From the NCBI RefSeq assembly GCF_002796985.1, contig NZ_PEKX01000018.1:62001-126000 (forward strand): a DNA stretch of 64,000 bases. Direction: 5' to 3'. The translations under genes and the position numbers were made by a program. The stretch comes from Pseudomonas sp. (GTDB lineage: Bacteria > Pseudomonadota > Gammaproteobacteria > Pseudomonadales > Pseudomonadaceae). The notes beneath the pieces were generated by a model that was given only the letters and a program-made list of their open reading frames with translations, was not told where the DNA came from and made no database searches. Every line of letters starts with the position of its first letter. The first letter of the stretch is position 1. Positions 8,946 through 18,700 of this stretch are shown here, one piece after another.

Positions 8946-9044
8946 ATGATCACCTTCCTGCTCTCCCCCCCCTCGATCCGTCCTCCGCATTCCGGCCTGC
9001 CCGGTGCCCTCGCGCACCCGTCCGATTCACCTGTCGATTCCTGA
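8946..9044 (+). CDS. Possible 32-aa leader peptide
   Basis: A short ORF (MITFLLSPPSIRPPHS...) starts 13 nt after an A-rich AACAACAAAGAG leader, a context typical of Pseudomonas translation starts, and ends 98 bp before the fae start. It is Pro/Ser-rich and I recognise no family. It could be a translated leader, a decoy of an unannotated start, or chance. Confidence 0.3.
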   Translation: MITFLLSPPSIRPPHSGLPGALAHPSDSPVDS

Positions 9045-9142
9045 TCCCTTCCGATTCTTCCCGGCGCCTTCCGCCGGTTTTGCCACGGGCCACGCAAGTG
9101 TGTCCGGGCTTTCCTGCACCCCACGGTTCCATGAGGTACTCC

Positions 9143-9655
9143 ATGAAAAAGCTCGACCTGTACATCGGTGAAGGTTTTGAAGGCCCCGGCGTCAACGCCG
9201 CGCACATCAACATTCTGCTGGGGCCGCGCAGCGGTCCGGCGGGGCAGGCGTTCGCAAGCAGCCAGGCCTCGCCCAGCCAGGGGCACTGCCCGTTCATGGT
9301 GATCGCCCAGCCGAACATCCCGGTCAAGCCGATGACCCTTTACGTGAACAAGGCCGAGATCAATGGTGACCTGCACGCCAGCGCCACCTGGGGCGCGTCC
9401 CAGGCGGGGATCGCCAAGGCTGTCACCGAGGCGCTGCTGGACGGCACCCTGCCGGCCGAAGCCGAGGACGAGTGGGCCATCGTCACCGCTAACTGGGTCA
9501 ACCCGGCCTGCGATGACCTGGATGCCGTCTACCGCAACAACTACAACGCCTGCCGCACCTCGATCCGCGCGGCGCTGAGCTGCAAGCCCGAGCGCGCGCA
9601 GTTGGCCGACGTGGTCAACGCCATCGCCAATCCTTTCTACACCCCCAAGGCCTGA
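9143..9655 (+). CDS. Formaldehyde-activating enzyme (Fae) family protein
   Basis: A 170-residue Fae homologue. Methylotroph Fae condenses formaldehyde with tetrahydromethanopterin. The family signature is clear: an N-terminal GEGFEGPGVNAAHINILLG with His21 aligning with the proposed catalytic histidine of Fae, then GPAGQAFA, NIPVKPMTLYV and WGASQAGIAKAV, and the C-terminal YRNNYNACRTSIRAAL. The ATG at 9143 is preferred because GAGGT precedes it; an in-frame ATG at 9131 would add four residues. No tetrahydromethanopterin-pathway genes are visible in the window, so a related role on another aldehyde or cofactor is possible. It opens an operon with an aldo/keto reductase, an aldehyde dehydrogenase and a transporter. 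Confidence 0.85.
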   Translation: MKKLDLYIGEGFEGPGVNAAHINILLGPRSGPAGQAFASSQASPSQGHCPFMVIAQPNIPVKPMTLYVNKAEINGDLHASATWGASQAGIAKAVTEALLDGTLPAEAEDEWAIVTANWVNPACDDLDAVYRNNYNACRTSIRAALSCKPERAQLADVVNAIANPFYTPKA

Positions 9656-9665
9656 GGTCAGCAGC

Positions 9666-10700
9666 ATGGAATACATCCGTCTCGGCCACTCCGGCCTGCA
9701 GGTCTCCAAGCTGTGCCTGGGCACCATGAACATGGGCACCCCGGACTGGAAACCGTGGATCTTCGATGAGAGCAAGAGCGAGCCGATCGTCAAGCATGCG
9801 CTGGACGCCGGGGTGAACTTCATCGACCTCGCCGACTTCTATTCGGCCGGTGTCGGCGAGGAAGTGGTCTGCCGCATCCTCAAGCGCCTGGTGCGCCGCG
9901 AGGACGTGGTGATCACCACCAAGGTCGGCTACGGCACCCGCCCCGGCATCAACGCCAGCGGCCATTCGCGCAAGCACATCCTGGATGGCATCGACGCCTC
10001 GCTGAAGCGCATGGGCATGGATTACGTCGACCTCTACATGCTGCACTTCTACGACGTGAACACCCCGGTGGAAGAGGTGATGGGCGCGATGAACGATATC
10101 GTCCGCGCCGGCAAGGCCCGCTACATCGGCGTGTCCACCATGCTCACCGGGCAGTTGGCGAAGATCCTCATGGCCTGCGAGCGCAATGGCTGGGTCAAGC
10201 CGATCAACATGCAGCTTCAACTGAACTGCGCCTACCGCGAGGAAGAGCGCGAGATGATCCCCTTCTGCCGCGACCAGGGCCTCGGCGTCTCGGTGTTCAG
10301 CCCGCTGGCGCGCGGCCTGCTGACCGGCGATGCGAACTCCACGCGCAACCAGACCGACTTCTTCACCCAGCAGATGTACGCCGACGAGGCCTCCTTCGAG
10401 ATTGCCCGTTCGGTACAGCGGGTGGCCCAGCGCCGCGGTGTGTCCAACGCACAGATTGCCCAGGCCTGGGTGCTGCAGCATTCCGGCGTGGACTGCATGC
10501 TGGTCGGCGCCGATACCACCGCGCAATTCGATAGCGCCCTGGCCGCGCTGGATACGCGCCTGGACGACGAGGAAATCTTTGAGCTGGAGCGCAACTACAC
10601 GCCTTGCGACGTGATCAATGACTACACCGCCGGCAAGCGCATCCTGCGTGTTGCGCGGCCCATGCGCGAAGCCTTCGCGCTGACGGAGGCGGTGGCATGA
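9666..10700 (+). CDS. Aldo/keto reductase
   Basis: A 344-residue NADPH-dependent oxidoreductase with an (alpha/beta)8 barrel. The catalytic tetrad is visible as D54, Y59, K86 (VVITTK) and H127 (LYMLH). The N-terminus YIRLGHSGLQVSKLCLGTMNMG is the standard family start. It resembles the YajO/YakC-like subgroup that acts on small aldehydes or sugars. It begins 10 bp after fae and its last codons overlap the following dehydrogenase by 4 bp (ATGA), so the genes are translationally linked. It probably reduces an aldehyde or ketone intermediate of the same pathway; the substrate is unknown. Confidence 0.9.
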   Translation: MEYIRLGHSGLQVSKLCLGTMNMGTPDWKPWIFDESKSEPIVKHALDAGVNFIDLADFYSAGVGEEVVCRILKRLVRREDVVITTKVGYGTRPGINASGHSRKHILDGIDASLKRMGMDYVDLYMLHFYDVNTPVEEVMGAMNDIVRAGKARYIGVSTMLTGQLAKILMACERNGWVKPINMQLQLNCAYREEEREMIPFCRDQGLGVSVFSPLARGLLTGDANSTRNQTDFFTQQMYADEASFEIARSVQRVAQRRGVSNAQIAQAWVLQHSGVDCMLVGADTTAQFDSALAALDTRLDDEEIFELERNYTPCDVINDYTAGKRILRVARPMREAFALTEAVA

Positions 10701-12136
10701 GCACGCTGCTGAAATCCGGCCACTACATCGATGGAAAATGGGTTGCGGGTGGTGCGACCTATTCCGTTCGCAATCCGGCCACTGGTGCGCTGATCGTCGA
10801 GGTAGCCCGTGGCGGAGCCGAAGAAACCAACGCTGCCATCACCGCCGCCGAACGTGCGTTGCCGACCTGGCGCGCACTGACCGCCAAGGAGCGCAGCGCA
10901 CGCATCCGCCGCTGGGGCGAGTTGATGCTGCAACGTCAGGACGACCTCGCGCGCCTGCTCAGCACCGAACAGGGCAAACCGCTGGCCGAGGCCAAGGGCG
11001 AGGTGGCCTACGCAGCGAGCTTCCTCGAGTGGTTCGCCGAGGAAGCCAAGCGCGTCTATGGCGACGTGATCCCCTCGCACAAGGGCGATGCACGCATCGT
11101 GGTGATCAAACAGGCCATTGGTGTGGTGGCGGCGATCACCCCGTGGAACTTTCCGCTGGCGATGGTCACCCGCAAGGTCGGTCCGGCACTGGCCGCCGGC
11201 TGCACGATGATTCTCAAACCTTCGGAAGAGACGCCTTTGTCGGCCTTCGCCCTCGCGGTGCTGGCGGAAGAGGCGGGTATTCCGGCCGGCGTGTTCAACA
11301 TCGTTTCCGGCGACGCGCCGGCCATCGGCGGCGCGCTGCAGGCTTCGGGCGTGGTGCGCAAGCTGTCGTTCACTGGCTCGACCCGTACCGGCAAGCTGCT
11401 GATGCGCCAGGCCGCCGATACCCTGAAAAAAGTCTCGCTGGAACTGGGCGGCAATGCACCGTTCATTGTCTTCGACGATGCCGATATCGACGCCGCCGTA
11501 CGCGGCGCCATGGCCTCGAAGTTCCGCAACACCGGGCAGACCTGCGTGTGCGTGAACCGCTTCTATATCCAGGACGGGGTGTACGACGCATTCGTTTCGC
11601 GCCTCACCGAAGCTGTGCGCGCCATGCGCGTGGGCAACGCGCTGGAAGGCGAAACGGAGCAGGGGCCGTTGATCAACGAAGCCGCGCTGGCCAAGGTCGA
11701 GCAGCACGTCGGCGATGCCCTGGAGAAGGGTGCCAAGTTGCTCTGCGGCGGCCGTCGCCACGCATTGGGCGGAACCTTCTACGAGCCGACCGTGCTAGCC
11801 GACGCAAGTCCGAAAATGCTGATCGCCAGCGAGGAAACCTTTGGCCCGGTAGCCGCCTGTTTCCGCTTCCGCGACGAGTCTGAAGTCCTGAATCTGGCGA
11901 ACGATACGCCCTACGGCCTTTCTGCCTATTTCTACAGCCGCGACATCGGCCGCGTCTGGCGCATGGCCGAGGGCCTGGAAGCGGGCATGGTCGGCATCAA
12001 CGAAGGAATCATCTCCACCGAGGTGGCGCCCTTTGGCGGCATCAAGGAGTCGGGCCTGGGCCGCGAAGGCTCCCGGTACGGCATCGAGGACTACGTGGAG
12101 ATCAAGTACCTGCTCATGGGCGGCCTGTCCACCTGA
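10697..12136 (+). CDS. NAD(P)-dependent aldehyde dehydrogenase, succinate-semialdehyde dehydrogenase-like
   Basis: A 479-residue aldehyde dehydrogenase. The nucleophile is C283 in NTGQTCVCVNRF and the general base E249 in LELGGNAPF. The double-cysteine TCVC segment and the length match succinate-semialdehyde dehydrogenases of the GabD group. It oxidises an aldehyde to an acid and probably works with the overlapping aldo/keto reductase and the Fae-like protein. The ATG overlaps the preceding stop by 4 bp. Substrate assignment rests on similarity only, and no GABA transaminase is adjacent, so a role in GABA catabolism is not supported by context. Confidence 0.88.
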   Translation: MSTLLKSGHYIDGKWVAGGATYSVRNPATGALIVEVARGGAEETNAAITAAERALPTWRALTAKERSARIRRWGELMLQRQDDLARLLSTEQGKPLAEAKGEVAYAASFLEWFAEEAKRVYGDVIPSHKGDARIVVIKQAIGVVAAITPWNFPLAMVTRKVGPALAAGCTMILKPSEETPLSAFALAVLAEEAGIPAGVFNIVSGDAPAIGGALQASGVVRKLSFTGSTRTGKLLMRQAADTLKKVSLELGGNAPFIVFDDADIDAAVRGAMASKFRNTGQTCVCVNRFYIQDGVYDAFVSRLTEAVRAMRVGNALEGETEQGPLINEAALAKVEQHVGDALEKGAKLLCGGRRHALGGTFYEPTVLADASPKMLIASEETFGPVAACFRFRDESEVLNLANDTPYGLSAYFYSRDIGRVWRMAEGLEAGMVGINEGIISTEVAPFGGIKESGLGREGSRYGIEDYVEIKYLLMGGLST

Positions 12137-12208
12137 CGCCCCATCCCGTAGTTGTTCCGTATCCGTCGCGCCGCCAAGGGCGCGGCGGCTCCCACTCGCG
12201 GTGTTTCC

Positions 12209-12216
12209 AATAACAA
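12209..12216 (+). promoter_or_regulatory. Hfq/Crc-type A-rich motif before MFS gene
   Basis: AATAACAA fits the AANAANAA pattern and runs into AAAATCGGAG, 16 nt before the ATG at 12233. This is where Hfq/Crc is known to block translation of catabolic mRNAs in Pseudomonas. Confidence 0.45.
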
Positions 12217-12232
12217 AAAATCGGAGACGATC

Positions 12233-13594
12233 ATGTCGGGTCAACCAGTCAAAATCGATGACCTGCCCATCGGCAGGTTCCACATCAAGATCGCCGGCCT
12301 CACCTTCGGCGCTCACTTCACCGATGGCTACATCCTCGGCCTCATCGGTATCGCCTTCACCCTGATCAACCCGCAGATGGCGCTGACACCCTTCTGGCAA
12401 GGCCTGATCGGCAGTTCGGCGCTGCTCGGCCTGTTCCTCGGCAGCCTGTTCTTCGGCTGGATTTCCGATCACCTCGGGCGGCAGAAAATCTTCCTCATCA
12501 GCTTCGTGCTGATCACGGCTGCCTCGGTGATGCAGTTCTATGTCGAGTCGGCGATGCAATTGTTCCTCTGCCGGGTGCTGATCGGCATCGGCCTGGGTGG
12601 CGACTTCAGTGTCGGCCACGCCATGCTCGCCGAGTTCGCCCCACGCAAGCATCGCGGCGTGCTGCTGGGCTCGTTCAGCGTGATCTGGACCTTCGGCTAC
12701 GTCGCCGCCACCTTCGTTGGCACCGCCATGTTGCCGCTGGGCGACGATGCGTGGCGCTGGATGCTGGCGTCCTCGGCGATCCCCGCCGCGATGATCCTGA
12801 TCGCCCGCATCGGTACGCCGGAATCGCCGCGCTGGCTGGTCTACAAGGGCCGCATCGAGGAAGCCCGCGCCATCGTGCACAAACACCTGGGCGCCAACGT
12901 GGAGATCGACGAGGAAGTCATCAACCGTAAGCACGCCGGCTACAAGGCGCTGTTCAGCCGCGAGTACCGCAAGCGCACGGCATTCAACTGTCTGTTCTTC
13001 ATCTGCATCGTCATGCCGTACTTCGCCATCTACACCTTCCTGCCGTCGATCCTGCAGAAGATGGGGCTAGCCGAAGGCTTTGGCACCGAGATGATGCTCA
13101 ACGCGCTGCTGATCGTCGGGGCGCTGCTGGGCATCTGGTGCACCGTTAAATTCAGCCGTCGCGGTTTCCTCATCAACTCCTTCCTGATCCTCGCCGCTTC
13201 GTTGTTCCTGCTGGTGCTGCTGCCCGGCAGCCTGGCCTGGCTGATGGTGGCGTGCTTCGGCCTGTTCACCCTGGTGCTGTCGGCGGTGAGCAACCTGGTG
13301 GGTGTCTACCCGGCGGAGAGCTTCCCGACTGAAGTCCGCGCCGGCGGTATCGGCCTTGCCACCGCGGCGAGCCGCCTGGGCTCAGCGCTCAGCACCTTCC
13401 TGCTGCCGGTCAGCGTGGCAGGCATCGGGCTCAACCCGACCATGGCGATCCTCGCCGGCATCCTGCTGCTGGGCGCGATCATCTCCATCGCCTGGGCGCC
13501 GGAAACCAAGTACCTGACCCTTACCGACTGCGGTCGAGGGGAAGCGGAGGACGACGGCTTGCAGGTTGCCAGCAAGCCTGCTCGGCTGGCCTGA
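12233..13594 (+). CDS. MFS transporter, sugar/organic-acid type
   Basis: A 453-residue, 12-TM major facilitator. Loop 2-3 carries GWISDHLGRQK, the MFS signature, and TM4-5 has RVLIGIGLGGDFSVGHAMLAEF with the following RKHRG, as in the sugar/metabolite:H+ symporter families. A central loop (EEARAIVHKHLGANVEID) splits the halves, followed by PAESFPTEVRAGGIG near the C-terminus. The ATG at 12233 follows CGGAG; the frame is open upstream but without an RBS. It is last in the Fae operon, ended by a terminator at 13613, and probably imports the substrate of that pathway. Confidence 0.88.
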   Translation: MSGQPVKIDDLPIGRFHIKIAGLTFGAHFTDGYILGLIGIAFTLINPQMALTPFWQGLIGSSALLGLFLGSLFFGWISDHLGRQKIFLISFVLITAASVMQFYVESAMQLFLCRVLIGIGLGGDFSVGHAMLAEFAPRKHRGVLLGSFSVIWTFGYVAATFVGTAMLPLGDDAWRWMLASSAIPAAMILIARIGTPESPRWLVYKGRIEEARAIVHKHLGANVEIDEEVINRKHAGYKALFSREYRKRTAFNCLFFICIVMPYFAIYTFLPSILQKMGLAEGFGTEMMLNALLIVGALLGIWCTVKFSRRGFLINSFLILAASLFLLVLLPGSLAWLMVACFGLFTLVLSAVSNLVGVYPAESFPTEVRAGGIGLATAASRLGSALSTFLLPVSVAGIGLNPTMAILAGILLLGAIISIAWAPETKYLTLTDCGRGEAEDDGLQVASKPARLA

Positions 13595-13612
13595 ACTCGA
13601 AAATTGCCAGCC

Positions 13613-13646
13613 AACGGGCGCACCGGGAAACCGGTGCGCCCGTTTT
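13613..13646 (+). terminator. Rho-independent terminator of Fae operon
   Basis: A 14-bp perfect stem (AACGGGCGCACCGG and its complement) with a GAAA tetraloop, followed by a T-rich tail. Confidence 0.92.
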
Positions 13647-13899
13647 CGTTCCTCTCCAGAAAGACTGGTATGCACGCCAGGTCCTCAGTTTTCTCCTTGG
13701 GTCTTTGTGGGAAATGGCGCAACAGACTGACGACGCTTCCTGATCGTTTTTTCCCCGATTTCAGCGGCTGGGATGCCGATTAATGTAGCGGCTTCCGCCT
13801 CGGGAGGGCGCCACCCGTGCGGTTCGTCTTCGCCGTCATATGTGACTCCCTCTCTCGCTTTTCCTCTGTTGCAAAAATCTGATCAAGGAGCGTTCAAAC
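13647..13899. other. Intergenic stretch without recognised gene
   Basis: No convincing ORF, repeat or RNA is visible between the terminator at 13613-13646 and the next start at 13900. It should hold the promoter of the periplasmic protein gene; I cannot place it confidently. Confidence 0.5.
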
Positions 13900-14526
13900 A
13901 TGCCAATCCTCAAGTCCCTGCCCCTGGCTGGCGCCCTCGCGTTGGCGATCGCCGGCTCAGCAATGGCCGCCGATATCCCGCTGGGTACCGCAGTCGTCTC
14001 CGATGAGGTAGTGACCAAGGTTCTCTCCGTCGATGCCAAGGACCGTCGCATCGTGGTCGAAGACGCCGCCGGCAAGCCGGTGACCGTCCAACTGACCGAT
14101 GCCGCGCAGGATCTGGGGCATCTCAAGGCGGGCGACTTCATCGCCGCACTGGTTACCCATTCCGCCGCCTTTGATCTTGATACCCGTGTGGAGAGTCAGG
14201 CGCCGGGCGGCCTCGAGATCGACGGGGCGGCCATGGCCACGCCGACCAACCCGCATCCGGGTGGCGATGCGTTCCGCATGGCGCGTGTGCAACTGAAGAT
14301 CGTCGGCATCAACCTCAGGAAGCATGAGCTGACCTTCGAAGGTCCCGATGGCGCGACCAAGGTCGTCAAGGTCGACGATACGAAGCTGCGCGACCGGATG
14401 GGCGAGTTGAAGAACGGCCAGATGCTGGTGGTGACCTACCAGGACACCCTGCAGATCGTGACCGCGCAACCGACGGCCCAAGCGGGTGTGGCTGATTCCG
14501 CCAAGTCCACCAAGTCCGCCAACTGA
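13900..14526 (+). CDS. Secreted periplasmic protein, function unknown
   Basis: A 208-residue protein with a Sec signal peptide (MPILKSLPLAGALALAIAGSAMA, cleavage expected near residue 23). The mature part has two similar beta-rich stretches: VLSVDAKDRRIVVEDAAGKPVTV and, after a Pro/Gly linker, KIVGINLRKHELTFEGPDG. These suggest a duplicated small beta-domain. AAGGAG precedes the ATG. It is separated from the RND genes by a hairpin at 14534, so its relation to efflux is uncertain. I do not recognise the family with confidence. Confidence 0.75.
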   Translation: MPILKSLPLAGALALAIAGSAMAADIPLGTAVVSDEVVTKVLSVDAKDRRIVVEDAAGKPVTVQLTDAAQDLGHLKAGDFIAALVTHSAAFDLDTRVESQAPGGLEIDGAAMATPTNPHPGGDAFRMARVQLKIVGINLRKHELTFEGPDGATKVVKVDDTKLRDRMGELKNGQMLVVTYQDTLQIVTAQPTAQAGVADSAKSTKSAN

Positions 14527-14533
14527 CGTCACC

Positions 14534-14562
14534 GAGGAATTCCCGCACAGCGGGGATTCCTC
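14534..14562 (+). terminator. Probable terminator between periplasmic protein and RND operon
   Basis: A 12-bp stem (GAGGAATTCCCG against CGGGGATTCCTC, one G-U pair) with a 5-nt loop, then a pyrimidine-rich TCTCCTGTTTCTTC tail. Confidence 0.6.
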
Positions 14563-14605
14563 TCTCCTGTTTCTTCGCCTCCGGGCGATTCGTTGTGGAT
14601 TGACT

Positions 14606-15769
14606 ATGCGCCTGACTCATCTGGGCTGCCCTAGCGCAGTGTTGCTTGTGACCATGTTCCTCACTGCTTGCGGCGGGGGGGAAAAGGCTGCCGCCGGAGC
14701 CGCTCCCGCCGGCGTTACCACCGTGGTGGCGACGCCGGCCAGCCTGCCGGCCAGCATGACCTTCGTCGGTCAGACACAAAGCCCGCAAGCGGTAGAAATC
14801 TACGCCCGGGTCAATGGTTACCTGCTTCGGCGCAGTTACACCGAAGGCAGCGTAGTGAAGGCCGGGCAGGTGCTGTTCGAGATCGACCACGCACCGTTCC
14901 AGGCGCAACTCGATTCGGCACGGGCCGAATATGCTGCGCAGAAGGCGCGCTACGATCGCGCCAAGGCCAACCTCGACCGCGTGCTGCCACTGGCCGCGGA
15001 AAACGCGCTGAGCCCCAAGGATCGCGATGACGCCATCGGTGCGGCGAAGGCGGCGGAAGCTTCGATGCAGGCGGCTCAGGCCCAGGTCAACACCCAGGAA
15101 CTGAATCTCTCCTACACCTACGTGCGCGCTCCGGTGGCTGGCATCAGCGACTATGCCCGGGTCAACGACGGCACTTATGTCAACGCCAGCAACAGCCTGC
15201 TGACCACCGTCTCCACCGTCGACCCGATGCGGGTCGTCATGAGCGTGAGCGAACAGCAGTTCCTCGCCATTCGCGAGCAGCGCGACAGCGGTCGACTGGT
15301 CATGCCTGCCGACGGCCGTCTGGAGGCCGACCTGCTGATGGCTGACGGTTCGCACTATCCGGCCACCGGCACGGTCACCTTCGCGTCATCGACCTTCAAT
15401 CAGCAGACCGGCACCTTCCTGGTCCGCGCGGACTTCGCCAACCCCGATGGCGCGCTGCGGCCAGGGCAGTTCGTGCGCATCACCCTCAAGGGCGCCAGCT
15501 ACGCCAACGCGATCCAGGTCCCCCAGCGAGCCGTCATGCACGGACCCAAAGGCGACTTCCTGTATGTCGTCGCCAACGGCAAGGCCGAGGAGCGCCCGGT
15601 GCAGGTGGCCGAACCCTCCGGTGTCTTCTGGCGGATCGAAAAGGGCCTCAAGGGTGGCGAGCAGGTGGTGGTCGACGGCGCAGCGAAACTGGCGCCTGGC
15701 GCACCCTTGAAAATCACGGGCCCGGCGCCGACCGGCAGCTTCGATCCCGCGACCCCGAAGGCAGAGTGA
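14606..15769 (+). CDS. RND efflux periplasmic adaptor (membrane fusion) lipoprotein
   Basis: A 387-residue adaptor of the AcrA/MexA family. The signal peptide ends in the lipobox LTAC, with the lipidated cysteine at residue 22. The order is a beta-barrel/lipoyl half-motif (EIYARVNGYLLRRSYTEGSVVKAGQVLFEID), an alpha-helical hairpin (about 85-150), a second lipoyl half (YTYVRAPVAGIS), and a membrane-proximal domain. The start at 14606 is chosen because it gives a normal lipoprotein signal; the RBS is weak and the frame is open upstream. It bridges the RND pump at 15780 and the outer-membrane channel at 18947. Confidence 0.9.
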   Translation: MRLTHLGCPSAVLLVTMFLTACGGGEKAAAGAAPAGVTTVVATPASLPASMTFVGQTQSPQAVEIYARVNGYLLRRSYTEGSVVKAGQVLFEIDHAPFQAQLDSARAEYAAQKARYDRAKANLDRVLPLAAENALSPKDRDDAIGAAKAAEASMQAAQAQVNTQELNLSYTYVRAPVAGISDYARVNDGTYVNASNSLLTTVSTVDPMRVVMSVSEQQFLAIREQRDSGRLVMPADGRLEADLLMADGSHYPATGTVTFASSTFNQQTGTFLVRADFANPDGALRPGQFVRITLKGASYANAIQVPQRAVMHGPKGDFLYVVANGKAEERPVQVAEPSGVFWRIEKGLKGGEQVVVDGAAKLAPGAPLKITGPAPTGSFDPATPKAE

Positions 15770-15779
15770 GGCTACGTCC

Positions 15780-18700
15780 ATGTTCTCTCGTTTCTGCATC
15801 GAGCGTCCCATCTTCGCGATGGTGCTGTCGCTGATCATCATTATCGCCGGCGGCGTGTCCATCTTCGCCCTGCCGGTGGCCCAGTACCCAGACATCACGC
15901 CCATCCAGATCACGGTGACGGCGACCTATCCGGGCGCCGACTCCCAGACCATTGCCTCGACCGTGGCGGCGCCCATCGAGACGCAGGTCAACGGCGTCGA
16001 CAACATGCTGTACATGCAGTCGGTCAGCTCGCCCACCGGGCAGATGACCCTGAACGTGTATTTCGACATCGGCACCGACCCGGACATCGCCCAGGTCCAG
16101 GTGCAGAACCGCGTCAGCCAGGCGCTGGCGCAGCTGCCGCAATCGGTGCAGCAGAACGGCGTGAACGTGCAGAAGCGTTCCTCCAGCTTCCTCATGCTGC
16201 TGGCGATCTACTCGCCCGATGACAGCTTCGACCAGCAGTACGTGGGCAACTACGCCAACCTCTATGTGCTCGATGCGATCAAACGCATCCAGGGCGCGAA
16301 CCAGGCGCAGATCATGGGCGACGCCGACCTGGCGTTGCGCATCTGGCTCAAGCCGGACCGCATGGCGGAGCTGGGGATCACCTCGTCCGACGTGCAGAAC
16401 GCAGTCAGCCAGCAGAACCAGCAGTTCGGCGCCGGCAACATCGGTCAGGCGCCGTCCCAGGGGCAGATGGAACTGACCTACCCGCTGGTGACGCCGGGGC
16501 GCATGAAGACTGCCCAGGAATTCGAGGACATCATCCTGCGCGCCGATGCCAATGGCACCGCGCTCGTGCGCCTGCGCGACGTTGCCAGTGCGGAGATCGG
16601 CCTCAACCAGTACACCATGCGCTCAGCCATCAACGGCAAGACCACGACCCTGATCGCGGTCTACCAGCAGGCCGGTTCCAACGCCCTGGAAGTGTCGACC
16701 AACGTGCGCGCCGCACTGGCGGACATGTCCACGACTTTCCCCAAGGGCATTGCCTACGCCGTCTCCCTGGATACCACCGAGTTCGTCCGCTCCTCGATTC
16801 ATGAAGTGGTGGTGACGCTGCTGATCGCCATCGCCCTGGTGGTGCTGGTGGTGTTCATCTTCCTGCAGAGCGTGCGCAGCACCCTGATCCCGGTGGCCGC
16901 CGTGTTCGTCGCGGTGATCGGCACCTTCGGTGCGCTGCTGGCGCTGGGCTTCTCCATCAACCTGCTGACCTTGTTCGCGCTGGTGCTGGCCATCGGCATC
17001 GTGGTGGACGACGCCATCGTGGTGGTGGAGAACGTCGAGCGGAACATGGAGGAACTCCACCTCAGTGCCCGCGATGCCACCGTGCGGGCAATGGAGGAGG
17101 TGACCGGCCCGGTGGTGGCCATCGTGCTGGTGCTGTGCGCGGTGTTCATTCCCGTGGCCTTCGTCAGCGGCACCACCGGCCTGCTGTACCGCCAGTTCGC
17201 CCTGACCATTGCCTGCTCGGTGGTGATTTCCGGCTTCGTCGCCCTGAGCCTGTCGCCGGCCCTGGCTTCGCTGATCCTCAAACCCGGCCAGCATGCCCGC
17301 TGGAAGGGCTTCCAGTGGTTCAACCAGGCTTTCGACAAGATGACCAAGGGCTACGTGAGCCTGGTGTCGGTGATCGTGCGGCGGATGCTGGTGGCCCTGG
17401 TGCTGTTTGCGGCGATGCTACTGGGCATCGCTTCGCTGTTCTCGCGCATTCCCACCAGCTTCGTGCCCGAGGAAGACCAGGGTTACCTGCTGGTCGCGGT
17501 GATGATGCCTGACTCGGCGAGCCTGGACCGTACCGAAGCCACCACCGAACAGGTCGCCGCGCTGTTCCGCAAGCATCCCGCGGTGCAGGACGCCTCCGCA
17601 GTGTCGGGCTACAGCTTCATCGACGGCCAGAACCAGACCAACATGGGCACCGTGTTCATCAACCTCAAGCCGGCGGATGGCCGCAAGGACCCTGCTTTGT
17701 CGGCCGAAGGTGTGATCAAGGCGCTATACCCCCAGCTGGCGGTCATTCCCCAGGCACGGATCATCCCCATCAACCCACCGTCGATCCCCGGCCTCGGCAC
17801 CCAGGGTGGCTTCGAGTTCTGGGTGGAAAGCCGTGGCAACGGCAATGCCCAGGAGCTGCAGGCAGCGACCTGGAAGCTTATCGGCGCAGCCGCCAAACGC
17901 CCTGAACTGTCCGGCCTGATCAGTACCTTCCAGGCCTCGACACGACAGATGCGCATCTCGGTGGACAACGCCAAGGCGGAAACCCTCGGTGTACCGATGG
18001 CCGACGTCTATGGCGCGTTGCAGACCCAGTTCGGTTCGGCCTATGTCAGCCAGTACGTGCTGGGCAGCCGAGTCTGGCAGGTGATCCTGCAGGGCGCGCC
18101 GCAATACCGCAGCACACCGACGGACCTGGGCTACCTCTACGTCAAGCAGAAGGACGGCAAGATGATTCCGCTGTCGGCCCTGGTGACGACCGAGTTCACC
18201 TCCGGCCCGAGCCTGGTGACCCGCTTCAACAACTTCCCCGCCGCCAAGATCACGGGCAACCCGGGTGCTGGCTACAGCTCCGGTGACGCGATCAAGGCCA
18301 TGCAGGAACTGGCCGAGCAAGTGCTGCCCGCCGGCTACAGCTATGCCTGGAGCGGTGAGGCGTTCGAGGAGAACAAGGCGGGCAACACCACGGTCATCGT
18401 GTTCGTCTTCGGCATCATCATGGTCTTCCTGATCCTGGCGGCGCAGTACGAATCCTGGTCGCTGCCGCTGACCGTGCTCAGCGCGGTACCCTTCGGTATC
18501 TTCGGTGCGCTGGTGGCGATCTGGGCGCGGGGCATTCCCAACGACGTGTACTTCCAGATCGGCCTGGTGACCCTGGTGGGCTTGGCGGCGAAGAACGCGA
18601 TCCTGATTGTCGAGTTCGTCATCCTCCAGCGCCAGGCCGGGTTGTCACCGATGGACGCGGTGCTCAAGGCGGCTGAACTGCGCCTGCGGCCAATCATCAT

